A stretch of DNA of 64,000 nt, taken from Lunularia cruciata. Its lineage: Eukaryota; Streptophyta; Marchantiopsida; Lunulariales; Lunulariaceae. The notes below the pieces were generated by a model that saw only the letters and a list, made by a program, of their open reading frames with translations, had not been told where the DNA came from and made no database searches. The translations under genes and the position numbers were made by a program. The stretch lies in the NCBI GenBank assembly GCA_948567375.1, contig OX419757.1, positions 61,380,001-61,444,000 on the forward strand, written 5' to 3'. Of the stretch, positions 21,606 through 35,279 are shown piece after piece; positions within the stretch are counted from its first letter, which is position 1; each line of letters opens with the position of its first letter.

Positions 21606-24600
21606 TGTGACAAACCGGCAAAAATCACTTTTGCGGTAATCGGGTAAGTAAAGTTCATTCCTGCAGAGATACGAGTCAGAAATGTCCAAATACAAAGTCA
21701 AACAGTAACATGTAGTTCTTCTTGGTTGCGTCTTTAATCTCTCAGGTAGAAACCACACCCAGAAGAGAGTAACAAACACTGACTCGCAGTCTTGTCACAA
21801 ATTAACACTCCTTAATCACAACTCCATCAAATCTTTCCAAACAATCTTGATTGTGATGATTCAAGCTCTCCCAAAAACGGCACTTTACTGCAAAATGACT
21901 TCGCCTCAGAATTGTGTTCCACCCTTCCACTGAAGGCACAACTTCCTCGATTGAAATTGCTTCACATCAACTTTGCACTGCACTAACAAATGCAGAATAC
22001 TACCAACACTACAATTCCTCTCAGATCTGTCAAAGCATTGCTTCAATTGCACTTCACTCAGGATCAAACACACAGAATGAAGATCAAGGCTGTGGAATCC
22101 AACATCCAACAAGCACACTGACTTGCACTTCAAATTTCTCCAAACATTCACAAACATAGACACGAAGTTGATACTCAAAATCAAGCTCAAGCGACGAGCA
22201 CTGCTTCAGAGCACTTTGCTTTATCTATTCTCAAAAATTATGAGCACTGAACAACATGTGACTGCGAATGCCACTCTTAAGTAGTGAATCAATCAACAGT
22301 TCTAACAACTATACCGTTCTACAACTCTTCTAACCTGCAGATCCGAAATGACAATGCACCTCTTCATATCTGCCTCTTCATATCTCAAAACTGTTACTAA
22401 TCCGATCCAATATCTACTTCTTCCTCGGCTTTCAAACCCGAACCCAAAGTAATCTTACTTCCTATCATTTTTTCCTCGGGTCTTGTATCTTCTGCTTCTT
22501 CTACCAGATCCAACAATTCTCTTTCTTGATCTGAAATTCCACTAGTGGGTAATCTATCTAACTCCTTATCTCCCGACCCACTCTTCTCCAATGTCTCTGA
22601 TGGCAACTCCAAAGACATTTGGACTCCTATGTTATCTACTTCGGGTTTTGCTCTAACATCCTTCCGAAGTTTTTCTAGCTCTATTTTCACTAAGTCTAAT
22701 CTAATTGCAATATTATCTTCTAACTCTAAAACCTTTCTGTCTACACGAGTTCTTAATTTGATCAACAAGGCATTCATCTCAGTGTCTTTCGCTTGTCTGC
22801 GCCTTGTCTCTTGCACCAGCAACTTCAACTTGTGCAGTCTTGCTTCTTCAATTCGAACGCTAGCTGCTGTACTCAACATTGCATTCACCCTAAGGACAAT
22901 CTCCTTCAATGGCTCCAATCTTGTCTTCCTTTCTCGTTCCCGATCTGCAAGCCATTCCTCTCGGTACATTGCCAACTCTGCCTCAAATTTGGCTTTCACC
23001 GTTTCCTTCTCTTTCTCCTTCTGTTCAATCTTCTCTTCTTGATTACAAAGTAACTCTCGTAATCTCTCTTCTTCTCTATACCGTGCAGCCAACTCTTGTT
23101 GCCAGAGTTGCTTCTCCTCCTCCATACTCTCCATCACTCTATCGAGTTCTTGATCCTTTGCTGCTACCCTTGCCATAGCATGGATAAGTTCTACTCTTGA
23201 ATCAGCAAACTACTGCTTCAAGATTTTGTATTCATCTACCTGTCTCTCTCTTGCTATGTCACTCTTCCTCGCAAGATCCTCTCGATAGCTCACTTCCCTC
23301 TTCAAGTCCTCAATTACCTGACTTCTCTCTACTGCCTCCGCTTGTAGTACTTCTCTCTCCTCCTCACCTCGGGTTACACTATTCTTCAACTCCAAGTTCT
23401 CTTCTTCTAATCTCGATAAGACCTGCAAAACAGTCTTTACCTCTGGACAAGTCAACTGCATCTCCTTCTTCTTGTGCTCCAACTTCACCAACAATGGGCA
23501 CACTACCTCTCGCAGGTACTCCACTCCATCATTGGCAACTACTTCATCCCATGGAGTGGTCTCTCTTCTCTCTTCGTGTTCTCCCGATACTTGCCTTCTT
23601 CTCTAGAGTCTTCGTATCAGAATCAACACCTCACTGCCCAAGCTTTCTTCTACCTCTTCCTTCACTCTACTTGGCCTCGCTTCACACTTCACCTTACGTC
23701 TCAAACGAATTCCTCGTTGTACTGCAATCTTCTTTTCCTCGGGGACAGTTACTTTGTCCTCCAGCGCTGTGTTGTCTTCGGCTTCCACCTCGGCTTGCAC
23801 TTCTTCTTTGTACTCGTCAGCCACTAGCGCCGATGTCATTTCTCCACCTTCTTCACTATCACTGCTCGTTTCTCCGCTCTGCAGTGTCAGCTCAGGTTCC
23901 TCCTCATGTTCCAAGTCCTCCGTTTTGAGCTCGGCCTCGCCTTCTGAGTCTTCATCTTCTGACTCAATTACCACCATTCGTCACCTTGGGTTACTTCTCT
24001 GCATCTTCCGAGGTTTCTTGCTTTCTTTGGCTTCTCCTTGCCGACTCCTCTTCTTCGTCGGGGTACTCACTGCGACCTCCACGTTCTTCCCTGTCTTTGT
24101 GTAGTAGTCGTCCGTGCTTTGGATTTGAAGAATGTATTGCTGCTCCTCGACATCAACCTCCTTTTGCACATCAGGATGGAAGTGCGACATCATCCGAGTC
24201 CGCTCCACTGAGTTCAGCAAATTGAGCCCGAGGTAGAAGTGTGCTGCAAATGGCACAATGTAGTGTGGAGGTGACTTATCCCGCAGATTCCACACCATCT
24301 GCCTCATTCTCCCGTGAAAACACCTCGCCCAATTTGTAGGTTCTCCTTCAAACAACTTATGGAAGAACACCACTTGGTGTTTCATCACATAAGTTGTTCT
24401 CTCTGGCTTCAAGATTGCCATGAGAGCACTCACGATCCCTCTCTTCACTGGATCCTTGTAACTCTCAACTTTGTACCCATTCTTTGTTCTTTTTGACGAG
24501 AAGGCATCTCTCACCTCTTGAGTCTCTTGAGCTATCTCTCCTTTCCCCAAGAACGTGGCTCCCAGCTCCAAGCCTGCCTCCTTCTCGAGTACAAGTCTCC

Positions 24601-25375
24601 AATCCGACTCTGTCCAGCGAGCCGGATTTCCTCTCTTCCCTTCTTCATCGGGTCCATCAAGACACTTACTCTTGATGATTTCTGTCATGAATCCTGGAAA
24701 ACTTATGTTCTTGTTCCATGCCAGAAAGGTGATCCAAAGTCGGCTCAAGACTTTGATCTGCGCTATCACATCTAATCTCTGAATCGCATGATTTCTCACT
24801 ACAAATTTGGAGTTCTTCTTCCCTCCTCCCATCTCTTCTACTTTCTCACTTTCTCTCGATTTCACTCTTGCAACTTCTCCCTTGTGCACTAACACGAGTC
24901 CAACTCTATTTCTCTTTCCCCGATCACCTGCACGACGACTCCTCAATGGCAAAGGAAAATTGCTCAACATTTCATTGTTGCAGTTTTGATTTTTATAGAG
25001 TTGCGATTCTTCGTCTTCTGTCACTTCGAGTTCCTACCAAGAAATCACACTTCCAACATGCACCTGTCACTGTCAATCAACCTTTGCTTGTATGAGCCGC
25101 CAGTTTTCAAATGGCCCCTTCTTGAATTTCTTGCCCCGACGCAAGGTTGTTATGTCGCCTTGGGTTGAGCTCCCCCCGATCCAAAGACAATTTACTTCGG
25201 TTTGTATGCTGACAGTGCATTTCCGAATACTTTGCCTTATGACCCAAAGTCACTTTACTTTGGGTTTCATCCCGAAAACTCTTTTCTTTGCCTTCTTTGG
25301 CCATAGAGGCGCAATCCGACTTCTCTATACACTTCTTCTCCTTTATTTAAAAAAACAAAAAAGGTGGGCACCACA
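21606..25375 (-). repeat. G2: giant solo LTR (3770 bp) with 5-bp target duplication
   Basis: Bounded on the plus strand by TGTGACAAACC and GGGCACCACA, that is TG...CA in either reading. TTGAG flanks both sides (21601-21605 and 25376-25380) and the family-T LTR is continuous across it. No gag or pol is present, so it is a solo LTR, read on the minus strand. It holds the LTR frame (22397-24970). Confidence 0.93.
22397..24970 (-). pseudogene. LTR-encoded protein of family G (copy G2)
   Basis: A single minus-strand phase runs 2574 nt from ATG (complement of 24968-24970) to the stop at 22397-22399, interrupted only by point stops, near 23978-23980, near 23600 and at 23210-23212, with no net frame change. 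The N-terminal domain, the basic patch, the acidic linker and the coiled coil match copy G1; this is the only copy besides G1 that keeps one phase throughout. The stop at 23210 sits at the same codon as the one at 15452 in G1. Frames on the opposite strand (for example 23197-23928) are shadows of its charged codons. Confidence 0.75.
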
Positions 25376-25380
25376 TTGAG

Positions 25381-25818
25381 AACTCTTGGATCCACAAGCC
25401 TTTTTATTTTGGATTCTTCTATAGTCCAAAGATAGCCCATGTGAAGGAATCCTTGACTTGGTGATTGGGTCAAGATAAGACCACATGCTTAGGAGAACAT
25501 TCCCATGAGCATGGATATTCCTTTAGCTTTTTGACTTTATTTGACCTTTAGCCTAGCAACTTGAATTAATCTTGTAATTAGTAACTTTGGTGGATAATTA
25601 TTTCACAAGTATGTAAACTAAGGGTGAGGAAGTACTCGTCATCCTTTCATTTGCAACAATCTCTCTCATTGAGTTCTCTAATGAGCAATGTCTTGAGTCT
25701 TGGAGTGTTAGCCTTGGAGGAGTACAATGGAGTTGGGTTCTTTGCCTTCTTAGTCCATGGTATGCTACCATAATAGCCATTAGAGGTTCATCTTGTGTGA
25801 GAGACAAGCCGGCTGACA
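25381..25818 (+). repeat. 5' LTR of T2, second part
   Basis: Continues the family-T LTR past G2, ending GCCGGCTGACA at 25818, followed by TTTTTGGTTCTGTTGCC, a primer-site remnant like that of T1. Confidence 0.88.
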
Positions 25819-27376
25819 TTTTTGGTTCTGTTGCCAAGACCTCTCTAGAAAGCAAGATATGTTCCGCTTTCAATTCTATATGAGATTGAAGGGTATGAGA
25901 GCTCTCTTGGAGAGAACATTAGGGGAGTAGAGGGCTGAACTTATGTTAGAGAACTTGGATCCATTTATATACCCTATAGCTCATTATGATGTCTTTGAGG
26001 GGATTTTGTACATCTTGTACACATGAGAGGATTTGGAGAGATTGTGTGAGGTGGATTGCAAATTTTGGGGCTTATGGTGATTTTGGGCAAAATCTCAAGT
26101 TTGAGATTTGGACTTGAAATTTCTACACATGATAGCTTGGATTATCTTTCAATTAGCACACTCAAAATTATTGTGAGAGCTACTATGAAAATTGAGCTAT
26201 AATTTTTGAAAGTTGATAGGGTAAACTGCTCCGCAATTGCATGCTCTTTGGAAAATTGTACATAGTCTACCATTTCTTCAGCTTTTAGTGGATTGTTTTG
26301 AAAATTTCCAAGAGAATTTAGTGCATTATATTCCACCTTGTGGAATAGAAATTAGAGAGAGATCATTCTTGTGTAAAGAGTTATGAGTTTCTAAAGTTGG
26401 GGGAGGGGTGGTTTTTGGACCAAATCTGAAATATATGTGCTGAATAGAAAGGCGCCTAAGCCAAATAGCTCAATGAAAAGATGTGAAATTTAGCAAGGAG
26501 AGACACCCTACAGTTGGAATCAAGTGTGAAGAATTTTAGAGGATTGTGATATACAAGTTGAGAGATTTGAGTGACATTGTGAGGAAGGGTCAATTTTGAA
26601 GAGTTGAGGTCTCATGCATAAGGAGTGTGAGAATAACAAAAAGTATGTTTGAGTGTTTAGACTCATCTTGGGAACATGGAGGGTCACCAAGAGTGGAAAT
26701 TGAGGCTATAGAAGGTTCTCCAAGGGTTTGCGGTGATTGTTGTGGTGGATTTGAGGAAAAGAGAGTTTAGAATAGAATTTGAAGAGAGTGTTGAGAGGAT
26801 CCAAAAACCTACACCACTTGGAGGAAAGAGTGAGTCTAAGTGCTTTTTATATGGAGAGAAAGTATACAGGGCAAGTTTATGTCCATTGACCTTTGAGAGA
26901 AAGAGTTTGAGTGAAAAGAGAGACTTACTTGACTTGGGTTTGCATGTTGGACCTTCTTTACCAAGATTGGGAGAGAGAAGATCTAAGACCAAGGAGTTGT
27001 GTGAGGTTTGTGGAGTGGAAGGACTTCCAAAAGAACATGATTGTAGTAGAGTAAAAGCACTTTGGAGACTTTGGTGAAGGATCTTGGAGAGAGTCTTAGT
27101 ATAGCTACAAAAATACTACCACCTTCATCAGCTAGTTCTCAAGATTAATAATGGAGATAATCTTCCAACTTATGGATAAACTATCCATGAGGGTTTGATT
27201 AATATGCACTCTAGGATTTGATGTTGCTATAGAAATTTTGGAGCAACTTGAACCTTTTGTGTTCCTTAGGATGATTACTCTCAAATGGTGTTAGTTATGC
27301 ACATACTCTATTAGTAATAGAGTGAGAGAAAACAAACAAGAAAAAAATTGAGAGAAAATAAAGATAGTGAGTTAAG
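25819..27376 (+). other. Leader of T2 with broken first ORF
   Basis: Corresponds to 55299-56866 of T1. The zinc-knuckle first ORF is present but damaged (26733-27077): the first knuckle reads CFLYGEKVYRASLC, with two ligand positions altered, while CEVCGVEGLPKEHDC remains. Otherwise no gene. Confidence 0.7.
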
Positions 27377-28564
27377 ATGGGGAAACTCTCGGTTTTCTTT
27401 GGCAATGATGGACAAGATGTGGAGGCCTTTGTGAGAGACTTCAAAAGAACTTTCATAGGAAACAATGATAGGATGAAGAATGGGTGGGCCTCATTATTAC
27501 CAAGTTTCTTTGAGGATGCAACACTCACATGGTATGAGTCAGAATACCAAAAGAGAGATAGAAGAGATAGGCAAGAAGAGTCTTGGGAGAGTTTGACTTC
27601 AACACTCATTGAGAACTTGCTTCCAAATGAGAGTTATGAGAGATTGATGAGTGAGGTTACCTTTCTCAAGCAAGGAGATGGAGAGAAAGTGAGAGTCTAT
27701 GTAGAAAGAGTGGAGAAGTTGGAGTCCAAATTTTGCATAGTGGTGAGGAAAGGTGGGGATGCTGTGGAAACTACTATGATTTGCATGGGAGCTATGCTCA
27801 CCAAGAATTTTGTGGGAAGGTTGAGACTGCAAATAAGAAGCAAGGTGAGATAGGTGAGATATGAGAAACCTTCTTCCAAGTTTGAAGCTATCAAGATTGC
27901 AATTTGTATGGAAGAGAGTTTGGAAGGAGATGAGAGTGATTTGGTGGTGAAGGAGGTTGTGTGTCCTCCTCAAGGTTACAAGTATGGTGGAACTTATGAT
28001 ACTTTGGTGACAAAGGTTGTACCACAAGTAGTAGTTGCTCTAGTTCTTGCACCTCTACCAAAGGATCCACTTCAAACCATCATTGAACAACTTGGAGATC
28101 TCAAGATCAATGTAGTTCAACTATGATGGAAGAGAGAGGTGGATCAAAATGTAGGGAGAGGGCCTAGGAGTTATCAAAGTTATCCATATAGAGGAGGCCA
28201 ACCAAGCAACAATTTAAATGAGAGAAATTGTTTTGGTTGTGGAAGAAGAGATCACATTCAAAGAAATTGCCCAAATTCCAGTCTTCATCTGGATCTTTTA
28301 GCCCAAGAGAAGAAGAGAGCTTGTTTTGCAAAGGATATGAACTCTTCTGAAGGATTTACTCCTAGCCAAGATACTCCTATACCTACTAGGAGCACTTGCA
28401 CAAGCTTTACAACACCAGCAACAACAAAGATTCCAAGGAAGAAGTTGGGGATAGAAGACTTCTTGATATCAAAGAAAAAACAGAACTACAATGTCTTGGA
28501 GGATGTTGGTTGTCACAAGGCTAACATCATAGTGTGCAAACTGATTGCTTTGACCCTACCTTGA
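27377..28564 (+). pseudogene. gag: gag of T2
   Basis: Starts at ATG 27377 (MGKLSVFFGNDGQDVEAFV). The capsid motif WYESEYQKRD is followed without interruption by LPNESYERLMSEVTFLKQ, so this copy lacks the 1-nt deletion seen in T1. A stop at 27851-27853 and later ones break it. A zinc knuckle CFGCGRRDHIQRNC lies near 28231-28272. Confidence 0.85.
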
Positions 28565-30557
28565 GAAAGTAGCTTAGAGGTGGTTTGAGTTCTACAAAAA
28601 GCAAGAGGGAGAAGAAAGCAAAAGCTCTAGTATCAATGGGGGCGATGGATGCCAAGCCAGCACCATGGGAGACTTGTGAATATGCCTCCAAGATTGATAT
28701 GAGAATGAATGGTTACAACATCAAAGATGTACTTGTTGATGGAAGATATGCAGTGAATGCCATGTCAAAAAGGTTAATGAAGAAGTTGGGTATGATACCC
28801 TCTAGACCTTCAATGTTTGTGGTGAGCATGGAAAACAAGCAACGAGTTTGACCAATAGGGGTGATGGATAAGGTGATAGTATCAATTATGAGAGTTCAAA
28901 ATCTCATGATTTTCCAAGTATTGAAGGATTCAAGCTATGAATTACTTCTTGGGAGGCCATGGTTGAGAGCAGTATGTACAACTGATAGATGACACAAAGG
29001 TTACTTGAAAAATTGTGCCATCAAACCATAGACTCACAATTCTAGTTACTTACACCACCAACAATTCATATTCAAATACAACATCTTTTGATTATTGGGA
29101 ATCAGATTCAAAAGAAGGAGCTTCAAGTGTGGACACAAGGAGGAGACCTCCATGGAGGAGGATGAATCTGAATCTGATTCAGATGTGTATCCCTTGTATG
29201 CTATGGATTTTACACCTAAGCCAAAGGTTTTGAAAGACCTAAATAAATCACCATTGACGGTTGAAGAGATAGAAAGAAGATTATCTACTCTCAAGTATGG
29301 TCTAAATATCACCAAGGAGTAGAAGGTGAGATTGAGTAGATTTTTTGCAAGTTCATCCATGTGTTTGATTTCAATTACGAGGATCTAAAGGAAGTCATCT
29401 TGGAGGAGCACAAGATAGAGGTGGAGTCATATGCAAGACCAATCTGCCAAAAGAATGAGTCCACCAATAGCTTTGGTTGTAAAAAAGGAGGAGATAAGCT
29501 CAAGGAGGCTGGATTTATCTTTGAGGTGGAGAATTCAAAATGGGTGCCTCCAATTGTGATTGTGAAGAAAAAGAATAGAAAACTTTAGGTATGTGTGGAT
29601 TACAAGAAGCTCAATGCTCAATGTTACCAAGCAAGACTACTACCCATTGCTATTCATTGATGAGATCTTGGAGGAAATTGTAAGTCATGAGAGGTATAGT
29701 TTTGGAGATGGTTATAGTGGATATAACCAAATCAAGATTGCACCAAAGCATCAACAACTGCCCACATTCACCACACCTTGGGGAACTTATGCTTTCAAGG
29801 TTATGCCTTTTGGGCTTTGCAATGTTACAGCCACATTCCAATGGTTCATGAACAAGGTATTTGAACCTTTCATTGGGAAATTTTTGAGAGGCTTCATTGA
29901 TGACTTTTGGGTCTATGGGAGCAAGAAGGAGCACTTTGTGCACCTTATGAAGATCTTGCAATGCTTGGATGAAGCAAATGCATCACCCAACCCAAAGAAA
30001 TGCATTTTTGGATGTGAAGAAGGTCTACTTTTGGGTCATATCATCTCCAAGGATGGAATAACAATTGATCTTGAGAAGGTGAGGAAAATCTCAGACCTTC
30101 CATTTTCTTCAAGCTTGACAAAGTTATACCAGTTCTTGGGGATGGTTGGGTACTACAGGAGGTTCATCTTCTCATTTTCCAACAAGACTTATGCATTGAC
30201 CATCTACATAAAGAAGGGTATAGAATACATGGTGATTCTGGAAGACAAAGAGGCTCTCAAAGCCTTTGAGGAGCTCAAGCAATCCCTTGATGTAGCTCCA
30301 ATTCTTGCTAAACCTGATTGGAGTAAGCCTTTCATTCTCCACAATAATGCTTCTAATAGAGCTATAGAATGCACTCTTAGTCAATTAGACCATGATGTGC
30401 ATGATCATCCAATAGTTATGCTAGAGGCAAAAAAGAATTACTCTATCACAAAGAGAGAAGAGTTGGCAATGATCTTTGGTCTCAAAAAATTTAGACACTA
30501 CTTAATTGGAGGGAAAACCACCATTTTCATAGATCACAAGGCTTTGAAGTACATCTT
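28565..30557 (+). pseudogene. pol: Protease, RT and RNase H start of T2
   Basis: Pieces aligned with T1 pol: protease region with the motif VDGRYAVNAM where T1 has VDGGSAVNAM (28585-28851), linker (29095-29588), RT (29593-30552) with FGDGYSGYNQIKIAP and the active site FIDDFWVYG, and the start of RNase H, ending at KALKYIF where G3 enters. Several stops and shifts. It continues at 40041. Confidence 0.88.
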
Positions 30558-31502
30558 TGTGACTACCCGTCAAATATCACTTTTGCGGTAATCAGATAAG
30601 TAAAGTTTGTTCCCGCAGAGATACTGGTCAGAATTGGTCAAATACAAAGCAAAGTAACAACTTCAGTTCTTCTTGGTTGCATCGTTAGTCTCTCAAGTAG
30701 AAACCACACCCAAAAGAGAGTAATTAGCATTGACTCGTAGTCTTGTTATGACAATTTGTCACACTTAATCACAACTCCATCAAGTCTTTCCAAACAATCT
30801 TGATTGTGATGATTCAAGCTCTCCCAAAAATGGCACTTCACTGCAAAATGACTTTGCCTCAGAATTGTGTTCCACCCCTCCACTAAAGGCACAAATTCCT
30901 CAATCAAAATTGCTTCACATCAACATTGCACTGCACTCATAAATGTAGAATACTACCAACACTACAATTCCTCTCAGATTTGTCAATGCATTGCTCCGAT
31001 TGCACTTCACTTAGGATCAAACACGCAGAATGAAGATCAAGGCTGCGGAATCCAACATCCAACAAGCACACTAACTTGCACTTCAAAATTCTCCTAACAC
31101 TCACAAACACAAGCACAAAGTTAACACTTGGAATCAAGCTCAAACAACAAGCACTGCTTCACAACACTTTACTTTATCTATTCTCAGAAATAATGAGCAC
31201 TAAACAACATTTTATTGCAAATGCTTTCTTAAATAGTGAAGCACATGACAGTTACTAACAACTATACCATTTCCTAACACCTCTTCTAACATGCAGATCC
31301 AAAATGACAATGCACCCCTTCATATCTGCCTCTTCTTATCCCAAATTTGTTACTACTCTGATCCGATGTCTACTTCTTCCTTGGCTTCCAATCCCAAAGT
31401 TACTTCACTTACTACTCTATCCTTGGGTTTCACAACTCATACTTCCTCTACCAATTCTAACACTTCTCCTTCCTGATCTACAATTCTACTAGTGGGTAAT
31501 CT

Positions 31503-34500
31503 TGTGGTGCCCACATTTTTTTGGTTTTTTCAAAATAAAGGAGAAGAAGTGTATAGAGAAGTCGGTTTGCGCCTGTATGGCCAAAGAAGGCGAAGAAAAG
31601 CGTCTTTGGGATGAAACCCGAAGTAAAGTGACTTTGGGTCATAAGGCAAAGTACTCGGAAATGCCTTGTCAGCATACAACCCGAAGTAAATTGTCTTCGT
31701 ATCGGGGGGAGCTCCACCCGAGGCGAAGATAGTCTAACAGCCTTTCGTCGCGGCAAGAAATTCAAGAAGGGGCCGTTTAAAACTGGCAGCCCATATGCAC
31801 AAAGGTTTATTGACAGTGACAGGTGCATGCCGGAGGTGTGATTTCTCAGTAGAAACTTGAAGCGACAAAAGACAAAGAAGCGCAACTCTATAAAAATCAA
31901 AACTGCAACGACAAGATGTCGAGTAATTTTCCTTCGCCGTTGAGAAGTCGTCTTGCAGGTGATTGGGGAAAAGGAAATAGAGTTGGGATTGTGTTAGTGC
32001 GCAAGGGAGAAGTCACAAGAGTGAAATCAAGAGAGAGTGAGAAGGTAGAAGAGATGGGAGGAGGGAAGAAGAACTCCAAATTTGCAGTGAGAAATCATGC
32101 AATTCGGAGGTTAGACATGATAGCAAGGATTGAAGTCTTGAGCCAACTTTGGATCACATTTCTGGCACGGAACTGGAATGTAAGTTTTCTAGGATTCATG
32201 ACAGAAATCATCAAGAGTAAGTGTCTCAATGGACCCAAGGGAGAAGGGAAGAGAGGAAATCTGGCTCGCTAGACAGAGTCGGATTGGAGACTTGTACTCA
32301 GGAAGGAAGCAGGCTCAGAGCAAGGGGCCACTTTCTTGGGGAAGGGAGAGATAGCTCAGGAGACTCAAGAGGTGAGGGACGCTTTCTCTTTGAAGAGAAT
32401 GAAGAATGGGTATAAGGTTGAGAGTTACAAGGATCCAGTGAAGAGAGGGATCGTGAGTGCTCTCATGGCAATCTTGAAGCCAAAGAGAACAACTTATGTG
32501 ATGAAACACCAAGCGGTGTTCTTTCATAAGTTGTTTGCAAGAGAGCCTATTAATTGGGCAAGGTGCTTCCATGGGAGGACAAAACAGATGGTGTGGAATT
32601 TGCGGGATAAGTCGCCACTACACTACATCGTGCCGTTTGCAGCACATTTTTACCTCGGGTTGAATTTGCTCAATTCGGCGGAGCGAAGCAGAATGGTGTC
32701 TTATTTCCATCCCAACTTAAGAAGAGAAGTCGACGTGGAGGAATAGCAGTACATTCTCCAAATCTGAAGCACTGATGAATACTACATGAAGACGGGTAAG
32801 AGCGTGGAGATAGAAGTGAGCACTCCAAAATTGAAGAAGAGAGGTCGGCAAGGTGAAGCCAAAGATATCAAGAAACCTCGGAAGATGCAGAGAAGTAACC
32901 CGAGGCGAAGTATGATGGTGATTGAGTCGGAGGATGGGGACTCAGAAGGAGATGCCAAGCTCAAAACGGAAGACTCGGAACACAAGGAGGAGCCTGAGCT
33001 AACGTTGCAGAGTGGAGATACAAGTAGCGATAGTGATGAAGTGGGAGAGATGACATCGGCGCCAGCAGCTGACAAATACGAGGAAGAAGAAGTGCACGCT
33101 AAGATGGAGGCCGAAGACAACACACAGTTGGAGGACGAAGTAACGGTGCCCAAGGAAAGGAAGATTGCAGTACAGCGAGGAGTTTGCTCAAGACGTAAGG
33201 CAAAGTGTGAAGCGGGGCCGAGTAAAGTGAAGGAAGAGGTCGGAAAAAGCTTGGGCAGTGAGGCATCAATTCCGATATGAAGACTGCAAAGGAGAAGGCG
33301 AGTATAAGTGAAGAAGAGGTAAGGAAGGAGATTTCTATGCAGGAAGAAGTAGTTGCAAGAAATGGAGTGGAGTACCTACAGGAAATTGTGTGTCCATTGT
33401 TGGTGAAGTTGGAGCACAAGAAGAGGGAGATGCAGTCGACATGTCCAGAGGTGAAGACTGTGTTGCAGGTGTTAGCGCGACTAGACAAAGAGAACTCAGA
33501 GTTGAAGAAGAGTGTAACCCAAGGTGAGGAGGAAAGGGAAGTACTGCGAGCGGAGGCAGTAGAGAGAAGTCAGGTAATTGAAGACCTGAAGAGAGAAGTG
33601 AGCTATCGAGAGGAGCTTGTGAGGAAGAGTGACATAGCAAGGGAGAGACAAGTAGCTGAATACGAGATCTTGAAGCAGCAATTTGCAGATTCAAGAGTAG
33701 AAGTTATCCATGCTATGGCGAGAGTAGCAGCAAAGGATCAAGAGCTCAAAAAAGTGAGGGAGAGTATGGAAGAGAAGAAGCAACTCTGGCAACAAGAGTT
33801 GGCGGCACAATACAGAGAAGAAGACTGATTACGAGAATTACTTTGTAATCAGGAGGAGAAGGTAGTACAGAAGGAGAAGGAGAAGGAGACGGTGAAAGCC
33901 GAATTCGAGGAGGAGTAGGCGATGTATAGAGAGGACTGGCTTGCAGATTGAGAACAAGAAAGGAAGACAAGATTGGAGCCGATAAAGGAGATTGTCCTCT
34001 AGATGAATGCAACATTGAGTACAGAGGCCAGCGTTCGAATTGAAGAGACGAGACTGCACAAGTTGAAATTGTTGGTGCAGGAGACAAGGCGAAGACACTA
34101 ATATGAACGCTTTGTTGATCAAGTTAAGAACTCGTGTAGACAGGAAAATATTAGAAGTAGAAGATAACATTTCAATTAGACTAGACTTAGTGAAAATAGA
34201 TATAGAAAAGCTTCGGAAAGATGTTGAAGCAAAACCCGAAGTAGATAACATAGGAGTCTAAATGTCTTCGGAATTACCGATGGAGACATTAGAGAAGAGT
34301 GAGTCGGGAGATAAAGAGTTAGATACATTACCCACTAGTGGAATTTCAGATCAGGAAAGAGAGTTGCTGGATCTGATAGAAGAAGTAGAAGATACGAAAC
34401 CCGAGGTTAGAGTAGTAGGAAGTAAAATTACTTTGGGTTTGGGTTTGAAAGCCGAGGAGGAAGTAGACATCGGATCGGATTAGTAACAGATTTGAGATTT

Positions 34501-35274
34501 GAAGAGGCAGATATGAAGAGGTGCATTGTCATTTTGGATCTGTAGGTTAGAAGAGTTGTTGTAGAACGGTACAGTTGTTAGAACTATCAATTTGTTTCAC
34601 TACTTAAGAGTGGCATTTGCAAGAAATTGTTGTTCAGTGCTCATTATTTCTGAGAATAGATAAAGTAAAGTGCTGTGAAGCAGTGCTCGTTGCTTGAGCT
34701 TGATTCTGAGTATCAGCTTTGCAAGTGTGTTTGTGAGTGTTTGGAGAAATTTGAAGTGCAAGTCAGTGTGTTTGTTGGATGTTGGATTCCATAGCCTTGA
34801 TCTTCATTTTGTGTGTTTGATCCTGAGTGAAGTGCAATCAGAGCAATGCCTTGATAGATCTGAGAGGAATTGTAATGTTGGTAGTATTTTGCATTTGTGA
34901 GTGCAATGCAAAGTTGATGTGAAACAATTTCAATCAAGGAAGTTGTGCCTTCAATGGGGGGGTGGAACACAATTCTGAGGCAAAGTCGTTTTGCAGTGAA
35001 GTGCCGTTTTTGGGAGAGCCTGAATCATCACAATCAAGATTGTTTGGAAAGATTTGATGGGGTTGTGATTATGGAGTGTTAATTTGTGACAAGACTGCGA
35101 GTCAGTGCTTGTTACTCTCTTCTGGGTGTGGTTTCTACCTGAGAGACTAAAGAAGAACTCAAGAAGAAAAAAATTGTTACTTTGCTTTGTATTTGACCAA
35201 TTCTGACTCATATTTTTGCGGGAACAAACTTTACTTACCCGATTACCGCAAGTGATATTTGCCGGGTTGTCACA
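31503..35274 (+). repeat. G4: giant solo LTR (3772 bp) inside G3
   Basis: Begins TGTGGTGCCCACA and ends GGGTTGTCACA, flanked by AATCT on both sides (31498-31502 and 35275-35279). No pol or gag. It is the most complete plus-strand member of the family and defines both LTR ends. Confidence 0.94.
31916..34483 (+). pseudogene. LTR-encoded protein of family G (copy G4)
   Basis: ATG 31916 (MSSNFPSPL) to TAG at 34481-34483, 2568 nt. Stops split it (32270-32272, 32744-32746, 33278-33280 and others) and a frame change occurs between 33280 and 33340. At the codon where G1 and G2 share a TAG this copy reads CAG (EILKQQFADSR). The RRK-KCEAGPS motif and the coiled coil are present. Several stops replace CGA or CAG codons of other copies. 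Confidence 0.75.
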
Positions 35275-35279
35275 AATCT

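Noticed and set aside
23197-23928. 243-codon plus-strand frame opposite the G2 LTR frame
   Set aside because: It is the reverse complement of a Glu/Lys-rich coiled-coil frame; similar antisense frames appear over each copy and have no domain.
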